Made by a program: the position numbers and the translations under genes
In this document: one piece after another, positions 6,597 to 10,402 of the stretch
Position numbering within the stretch: the stretch's first letter is position 1
Layout: each line of letters opens with the position of its first letter
The notes under the pieces: model-generated
Seen by the model: the letters and a program-made list of their open reading frames with translations, nothing else
Told to the model about the DNA's origin: nothing
Databases searched by the model: none
Origin: Clostridia bacterium
GTDB lineage: Bacteria; Bacillota_A; Clostridia; Oscillospirales; CAG-272
Reading direction: 5' to 3'
Assembly: GCA_017407885.1 (NCBI GenBank)
Contig: JAFQVU010000127.1
Location: 1-10,402 of the forward strand
DNA: 10,402 nt

Positions 6597-7259
6597 TTAA
6601 ATATGAAAGCGTTTTTTTAATTCATTTCTCGTTCTTCTGTATGAAAAAACAAGCATCGTTGCAAAGCACAGTGCCGACACCCACGATGCAGTGACCACCG
6701 GCCACTCGATATCCGACCAGCCGAATATCCACAAAAACACCGACAAAATCCCAATAACATCGATAACAAGCTGGTAAATTGTATATGCCCGGTTTCGCAT
6801 CGGGCGAATAAGTATCATAAGAGTAGTTGCAACTGCCGCACCAATGATAAGAAACGGGATAACAAAATTAACCGACCAACGGTGAAATCCCGTAAAGAAA
6901 TCAATGAAAAATACAAGTCCGCCGATACCGAATAGCTGGCATAATGCTATCGATGCGGGATTGGGAGTATGACGCAAAATATTCATTGAGCTTGCCCATA
7001 CATATATAATAGCAGCAACCGTTATAAGTGCCCACGGACTTCCCGTTGGTACAAGATGATCTACCATAAAGCTCGCCGCCACGAACACAAGCGCAATAAA
7101 GGTTATCAGCCGAAGCAGCAGTCCGCGCGTAAATCTGCTTTTTATATATGGATAGTCAAGCGAAAAATCTTCGTCTGTCTTCTCCGTATGCATGTCGCAG
7201 AGCGGACACTTTGGAGTATCGTTTGCGAGCTTTACCCCGCAGTGCGCACAAAATCTCAT
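6597..7259 (-). CDS. DUF6320-like zinc-ribbon membrane protein
   Basis: A 220-residue integral membrane protein. It opens with a zinc ribbon: Cys4-x2-Cys7 and Cys18-x2-Cys21 (FCAHCG and KCPLCD). A short acidic linker (about 24-40) follows, then about six hydrophobic segments near 47-66, 75-95, 102-122, 131-151, 160-182 and 187-206, and a basic C-terminal tail (RRTRNELKKRF). This layout fits what I know as DUF6320, a family found in Clostridia, often beside acyltransferase-like genes; the molecular function is unknown. Its ATG overlaps the stop of the acyltransferase gene as ATGA (7256-7259), so translation is probably coupled and the two proteins likely work together. The family name is from memory; the architecture is seen directly. 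Confidence 0.8.
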   Translation of the reverse strand: MRFCAHCGVKLANDTPKCPLCDMHTEKTDEDFSLDYPYIKSRFTRGLLLRLITFIALVFVAASFMVDHLVPTGSPWALITVAAIIYVWASSMNILRHTPNPASIALCQLFGIGGLVFFIDFFTGFHRWSVNFVIPFLIIGAAVATTLMILIRPMRNRAYTIYQLVIDVIGILSVFLWIFGWSDIEWPVVTASWVSALCFATMLVFSYRRTRNELKKRFHI

Positions 7260-8686
7260 TGCTTCTCCTTTTTTGATTTGCGTTTATTTCGGCGAGAGGC
7301 TCTTTTTTCAGCCTTCCTAATTTTCTTCTCAGCCTTTTTTTCAACTTTTGACGGCTTTTCGCGCCTCATCTTTTCAGGCGGCAATGTCTCAGTAGAGGAT
7401 ACTGTAATATCAATGCCTTGGCGCGAAAGATATGAAAGCAAAAACTGTTCAAGAGAATTATCATCAACCGTCGAAGAAAAAGAAAGCGCAAGACTATTTT
7501 GGTAAGAGCATAGCGATACCTTCTTCACATGTGTCTGTGAGCCGCCAATTAACACCTCGAATCGGTCAACACGGTCCGCTATTATCGACGGCAATGTTAT
7601 CCTGCCGAGGTTTGAAAGTGTTATTGTATAGCGCTTTGCCGAACGGCTGTATACAGCACGCATTATCGGGTTTTTGAGCCATATCGGCACAAAGCGAATA
7701 CCGGGTATTCGCTCGATATTAACATGTTCGGTAATCTGACGTTCAAAATACCCCTTCGTAAGACACTCCGAAAAGCGCTTCTTGGTTAATTCAAGTATAT
7801 CTTCAAAAGATGCGCCGCGCCCCGGAACCACTCCAACATTTATGTGTCCGAAAAAGTTCCTCAAAGTACTTGACTCAAACATTCCGCGCAAATTAACCGG
7901 TATGCTTACAGCAATCGGTCGTTTCCCAGCCATACCGCGGTAAGAGGTGTTGTATATCGACCAAATCAGAAGCGCACATATATATTCACTCAACGTGGCA
8001 CCGTGTGATTTAGCGAGCGCAAGCAAACTATCTGTGGCAATGTTTGCTGAAACCACCCCAAGGCGTGTACCGTCATATCGGTATCCGCCAAGGCGGTACG
8101 CATCCGGTTCACGTTCTGCACTTTTCTTGTCACTTTGCGAATCCGACACATTTCGAAGGAAACTGTCCTCTCCGAAATCGCGCATATAAGCATCGGCTTC
8201 ACGCCTGATATTCTCTTCGGGCACCGTTCCGCTGCTCAACACATTGAAATAGCAGTAAACAAGCGTACGCATAAAGCTGACTGCGCCCATTCCGTCTGCC
8301 AATGCATGATACATTTCAAGGTTGATGCGCTTGTGATAATAAGTAACCCTGAAGAGAAATCCCTTCTCTCCTGAACGGTAGATCGGAAAACACGGGTATG
8401 ACTGCTCCTGCTTAACAACGGGGCGTTCATTATTTACATCAAAGTAATACCAGAATAATCCGCGGTGTAGCTTCAGTGCGAATGACGGCATTATCTCCAG
8501 TGCCTTTTCAAGTGCAGTTTGGAGTACCGCGGGATCGACCTCGTCAAAGAGCACCGCAGTGAGTCGATATACGTTCGGCGAACGGGTGGTGGTTATGGAC
8601 GGAAACAATTTTGCCGCATTGTCAAGTCTGTCCCAATAGCTTTCATCAATACCGCTGTGCGGCGCACGTTTATATCTTTTGCCCAT
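7256..8686 (-). CDS. Condensation/alcohol-acetyltransferase-like acyltransferase
   Basis: A 476-residue protein of the CoA-dependent acyltransferase superfamily (condensation, WS/DGAT and alcohol acetyltransferase group). The catalytic HxxxDG motif is present as HALADG (127-132), with His127 as the likely base. The SIPVNLRGMF segment (261-270) and FFGHINVG (278-285) match the PVNLR/GN region that shapes the acyl tunnel. No carrier-protein, adenylation or membrane domain is attached, so it is not a standard NRPS module. Residues 441-476 form an extremely Lys/Arg-rich tail that could bind nucleic acid or acidic lipid. It is the first gene of the proposed operon and overlaps the zinc-ribbon gene by four bases. 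The start at 8686 has no good ribosome site; AGGAGA at 8731-8736 is too far, serving perhaps a seven-codon upstream ORF. Donor and acceptor substrates are unknown. Confidence 0.83.
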   Translation of the reverse strand: MGKRYKRAPHSGIDESYWDRLDNAAKLFPSITTTRSPNVYRLTAVLFDEVDPAVLQTALEKALEIMPSFALKLHRGLFWYYFDVNNERPVVKQEQSYPCFPIYRSGEKGFLFRVTYYHKRINLEMYHALADGMGAVSFMRTLVYCYFNVLSSGTVPEENIRREADAYMRDFGEDSFLRNVSDSQSDKKSAEREPDAYRLGGYRYDGTRLGVVSANIATDSLLALAKSHGATLSEYICALLIWSIYNTSYRGMAGKRPIAVSIPVNLRGMFESSTLRNFFGHINVGVVPGRGASFEDILELTKKRFSECLTKGYFERQITEHVNIERIPGIRFVPIWLKNPIMRAVYSRSAKRYTITLSNLGRITLPSIIADRVDRFEVLIGGSQTHVKKVSLCSYQNSLALSFSSTVDDNSLEQFLLSYLSRQGIDITVSSTETLPPEKMRREKPSKVEKKAEKKIRKAEKRASRRNKRKSKKEKQ

Positions 8687-8690
8687 ATTT

Positions 8691-8714
8691 TCAAAACAGC
8701 ATTCGGATAATCAT
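8691..8714 (-). CDS. Possible short upstream ORF (MIIRMLF) in the acyltransferase leader
   Basis: ATG at 8714 opens seven codons and a TGA at 8691-8693, four bases before the acyltransferase ATG. A strong AGGAGA lies 16 bases upstream, which is long for either start. It could couple translation to the main gene, or be chance. Only weakly supported. Confidence 0.22.
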   Translation of the reverse strand: MIIRMLF

Positions 8715-8755
8715 AAAAATCCGTACGCCCTCTCCTTTCAGCGGTGAATTTATGA

Positions 8756-8783
8756 CTTATATATTATTATAATATATCGTCAA
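8756..8783 (-). promoter_or_regulatory. Promoter of the acyltransferase operon
   Basis: On the minus strand, TTGACG (8778-8783) and TATAAG (8756-8761) are 16 bases apart, five of six matches at each box. It would start transcription near 8749, about 60 bases before the acyltransferase ATG. Confidence 0.6.
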
Positions 8784-8834
8784 TGATAACACAAGCGGGA
8801 TTTTGTTAATTTTAATCTTCGGAACTCTCCAAAC

Positions 8835-8863
8835 TTGACATTAAGATAGGATTCGTGTATAAT
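8835..8863 (+). promoter_or_regulatory. Perfect consensus promoter on the plus strand, antisense to yitT
   Basis: TTGACA (8835-8840) and TATAAT (8858-8863) are separated by exactly 17 bases. No plus-strand gene follows directly: the -10 box ends one base before the yitT stop codon (8864-8866, minus strand), so transcription from about 8870 would run antisense through the whole yitT gene and toward the metallophosphoesterase at 9801. Confidence 0.7.
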
Positions 8864-9757
8864 TTAGTTAGCTTTATTCCTCGGTTTTGATTCACCGACA
8901 GCGTGGGTATGGAAGCCCTCTCCGCTCACTTCAGCGGCATCGGCTATGACAACAAACGCCTGAGGATCACACTCTGCGACTATCTGTTTAAGAAAAAACA
9001 GCTCCTTTTTAGCCACCACGCACATAACAACATTCTTTGACTCACCCGTATACGCCCCCGTAGCCGCAAGGACCGTAGCACCACGGTCGAGGCGTTCAAA
9101 TATCAGCTTGACAATTCCCTCGGGCTTGTCCGTAATTATGAATGCCTGACCGGCACGGCGTGAACCGGAGATGACAAAATCAAGCACTCTTCCTGCCGCC
9201 CATGTACAAAGAAGCGAATAAAAAATACCGTTATAGTCCTTTGTAAACAGCGATGCTCCGATAATTATAGTAATATCCGCAACTGTAATGACGTTTCCTA
9301 TAGATACGTTCTTCAGTTTAAGCTTGATAAGGCATGCTATGAGATCTGTACCGCCGGTAGTGTAGCCGCGTGTCATCATAAGGCCGATCCCACCGCCCAT
9401 TGCCACACCGCCAAGTATCGCACAAATTAATGGATCTGTGGTCGTTACCGGAAAAAACAAAAGAATATCAGTCGCAACGGAAGTTGTTACGATGCCTATA
9501 ACAGTACGGCGTAAAAATCCCGTACCGAAAAAATAGGTGTTTAAAATGACAAGCGGTATGTTAAGAATAATTATCATAAGACCGACCGGTGTGCCCAAAA
9601 ATATATTCAGCACGGTAGAAATACCCGTCATACCGCCAAGCACTATATTCGCAGGCAGCAGGAACATATTTACGGCAACAGAGAAAAGCACCGCGCCAAG
9701 TATTACTATACCCGTTTCATACAACACAGATTTTACTTTTTCGCGTTTGTTTAACAT
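8864..9757 (-). CDS. YitT-family membrane protein (DUF161 + DUF2179)
   Basis: A 297-residue membrane protein of the YitT family, common in Bacillota and of unsettled function. The N-terminal part (about 12-200) has five to six hydrophobic segments with family signatures: LLPANIVLGGMTGIS (33-47), GGVAMGGGIGLMMTRGYTTGGTDLI (116-140) and a GIFYSLLCTWAAGRVLDFV region (177-195). The C-terminal soluble DUF2179 domain (about 218-275) shows RGATVLAATGAYTGES (225-240) and DPQAFVVI (264-271), typical of this small ligand-binding-like domain. AAGGAG (9765-9770) lies seven bases before the ATG, fixing the start. It is divergent from the metallophosphoesterase gene, with a 43-base spacer. No clear terminator follows the stop. 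A perfect plus-strand promoter faces into its 3' end, suggesting antisense control. Confidence 0.92.
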   Translation of the reverse strand: MLNKREKVKSVLYETGIVILGAVLFSVAVNMFLLPANIVLGGMTGISTVLNIFLGTPVGLMIIILNIPLVILNTYFFGTGFLRRTVIGIVTTSVATDILLFFPVTTTDPLICAILGGVAMGGGIGLMMTRGYTTGGTDLIACLIKLKLKNVSIGNVITVADITIIIGASLFTKDYNGIFYSLLCTWAAGRVLDFVISGSRRAGQAFIITDKPEGIVKLIFERLDRGATVLAATGAYTGESKNVVMCVVAKKELFFLKQIVAECDPQAFVVIADAAEVSGEGFHTHAVGESKPRNKAN

Positions 9758-9800
9758 AAGTTTACTCCTTGAAAATTAATCTATAATTTGTGAGGTTTAG

Positions 9801-10402
9801 ATGAGATTAAAAAAGAAAAACGTTATAATCATCGCTTGTCTTTCTGTGATCGCAGCAATCCTTTGGGTGTTTATATCGTGGGGGAATTCTGCGCTTGTTG
9901 TGACTGAAATTACTGTTTCCGACAATAAGATTCCGCAAGGCTTCTATGGTTACCGCATCGCTCATATATCCGATCTGCACTGCTCCGAATTCGGAGAGCA
10001 CAACCAAACACTTTTGAATATGCTCGCCTCTGTCGAGCCGGATATAATTGTAATAACAGGCGACCTTGTTGATTATCGCCACGGAGATGTATCGGTTGGC
10101 ATCGACTTTTCAAGAGGTGCGGCGGCTATTGCCCCAACTTATTTTGTAACCGGAAATCATGAACAAGACAAGAAAGAAGCTGACGTGATTTGTGATAAAC
10201 TCCGAGAGGCAGGCGTAACGGTACTTCGCGGTGAGAGCGTTGAGCTGTCATCACAAGGTGACAAAATCACTCTTGTCGGAATAGATGATGCGCTTATTCT
10301 AAAGGATGAGGATTCCAAGATTACGGCAAGAGCAATTCTCGAGCCCGAGCTTAAAAAGCTTCAGCCTGTGGGAGATGACTACACAATTCTTCTCGCGCAC
10401 AG
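9801..10402 (+). CDS. Membrane-anchored metallophosphoesterase (YkuE/YaeI type), 3' end cut by the window
   Basis: 200 codons are visible; the remainder lies past the window end. The N-terminus is MRLKKK followed by one hydrophobic segment (about 8-27), an uncleaved anchor or signal peptide placing the catalytic domain outside the membrane. The calcineurin-like phosphoesterase motifs appear in order: ISDLH (56-60), GDLVD (87-91), GNHE (118-121), and LLAH at about 196-199. These carry the two-metal ligands. This layout is shared with YkuE and YaeI, which act on cell-envelope lipids such as UDP-diacylglucosamine-like or lipid substrates; the substrate here is unknown. The start at 9801 follows TGAGG (9791-9795) by five bases. 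A TATAAT at 9782-9787 is too close to the ATG for an ordinary leader and lacks a good -35. The upstream consensus promoter at 8835 may serve it through a long leader. Confidence 0.92.
   Translation, partial: MRLKKKNVIIIACLSVIAAILWVFISWGNSALVVTEITVSDNKIPQGFYGYRIAHISDLHCSEFGEHNQTLLNMLASVEPDIIVITGDLVDYRHGDVSVGIDFSRGAAAIAPTYFVTGNHEQDKKEADVICDKLREAGVTVLRGESVELSSQGDKITLVGIDDALILKDEDSKITARAILEPELKKLQPVGDDYTILLAH

Noticed and set aside
6593..6619. Terminator-like ACGCTT/AAGCGT hairpin followed by seven T on the plus strand
   Set aside because: The stem has only six pairs with an eight-base loop and coincides with the last codons (Lys-Lys-Arg-Phe-His-Ile) of the minus-strand zinc-ribbon gene; there is no plus-strand gene for it to end.
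6311..6694. 127-codon plus-strand ORF across the cyclophilin and zinc-ribbon gene ends
   Set aside because: It is antisense to two well-supported genes and has no convincing start signal or motif.
8909..9040. Plus-strand 43-codon ORF (starting MEALSAHF) just after the perfect plus-strand promoter
   Set aside because: It is antisense to the yitT coding end and has no good ribosome site, so a peptide is not supported, though the promoter itself is kept.

Overview
The window looks like chromosomal DNA of a spore-forming member of Bacillota, class Clostridia, probably a gut-type Oscillospirales or related lineage. The reasons are purine-rich Shine-Dalgarno sites (AGGAG, GGAGG) before most genes, sigma-A type promoters, AT-rich spacers with mid-GC coding sequence, a GerA/SpoVAF-family spore protein, and typical clostridial families (DUF3048 lipoprotein, DUF6320 zinc-ribbon membrane protein, YitT). 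Species cannot be set from sequence reading alone. No tRNA, rRNA, CRISPR array, insertion sequence or prophage gene was seen.

Layout. On the minus strand at 1-1204 is the N-terminal two thirds of a glutamine-dependent asparagine synthetase (asnB), cut by the window edge. Its 302-base upstream spacer holds a compact GC-rich multi-hairpin element. A TtcA-family PP-loop ATPase (1507-2256, minus) is divergent from a plus-strand pair: an amidase_3 peptidoglycan amidase without a signal peptide (2309-2869) and a stand-alone GerA/SpoVAF-like spore membrane protein (2960-4387). That pair converges on a DUF3048 (YerB-type) lipoprotein gene (4384-5544, minus), and the two stop codons share one TTAA. 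The lipoprotein gene has a perfect consensus sigma-A promoter.

A 93-residue unknown protein (5754-6035, plus) ends at a strong bidirectional terminator. This terminator also closes a three-gene minus-strand operon: a condensation-type acyltransferase (7256-8686), a DUF6320 zinc-ribbon membrane protein coupled to it by an ATGA overlap (6597-7259), and a cyclophilin (6077-6559). The operon has a plausible promoter at 8756-8783. The right end has a YitT-family membrane protein (8864-9757, minus) divergent from a membrane-anchored metallophosphoesterase (9801 onward, plus, cut by the edge).

How it fits together. Most genes are ordinary housekeeping or envelope/spore functions. The least explained parts are: (1) a perfect consensus promoter (TTGACA-N17-TATAAT) on the plus strand at 8835-8863 that points into the antisense of yitT and toward the metallophosphoesterase, an excludon-like geometry; (2) the coupled acyltransferase/zinc-ribbon membrane pair, whose substrate is unknown; (3) the GC-rich hairpin element in the asnB leader. 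No clearly new multi-gene defence or mobile system was found.
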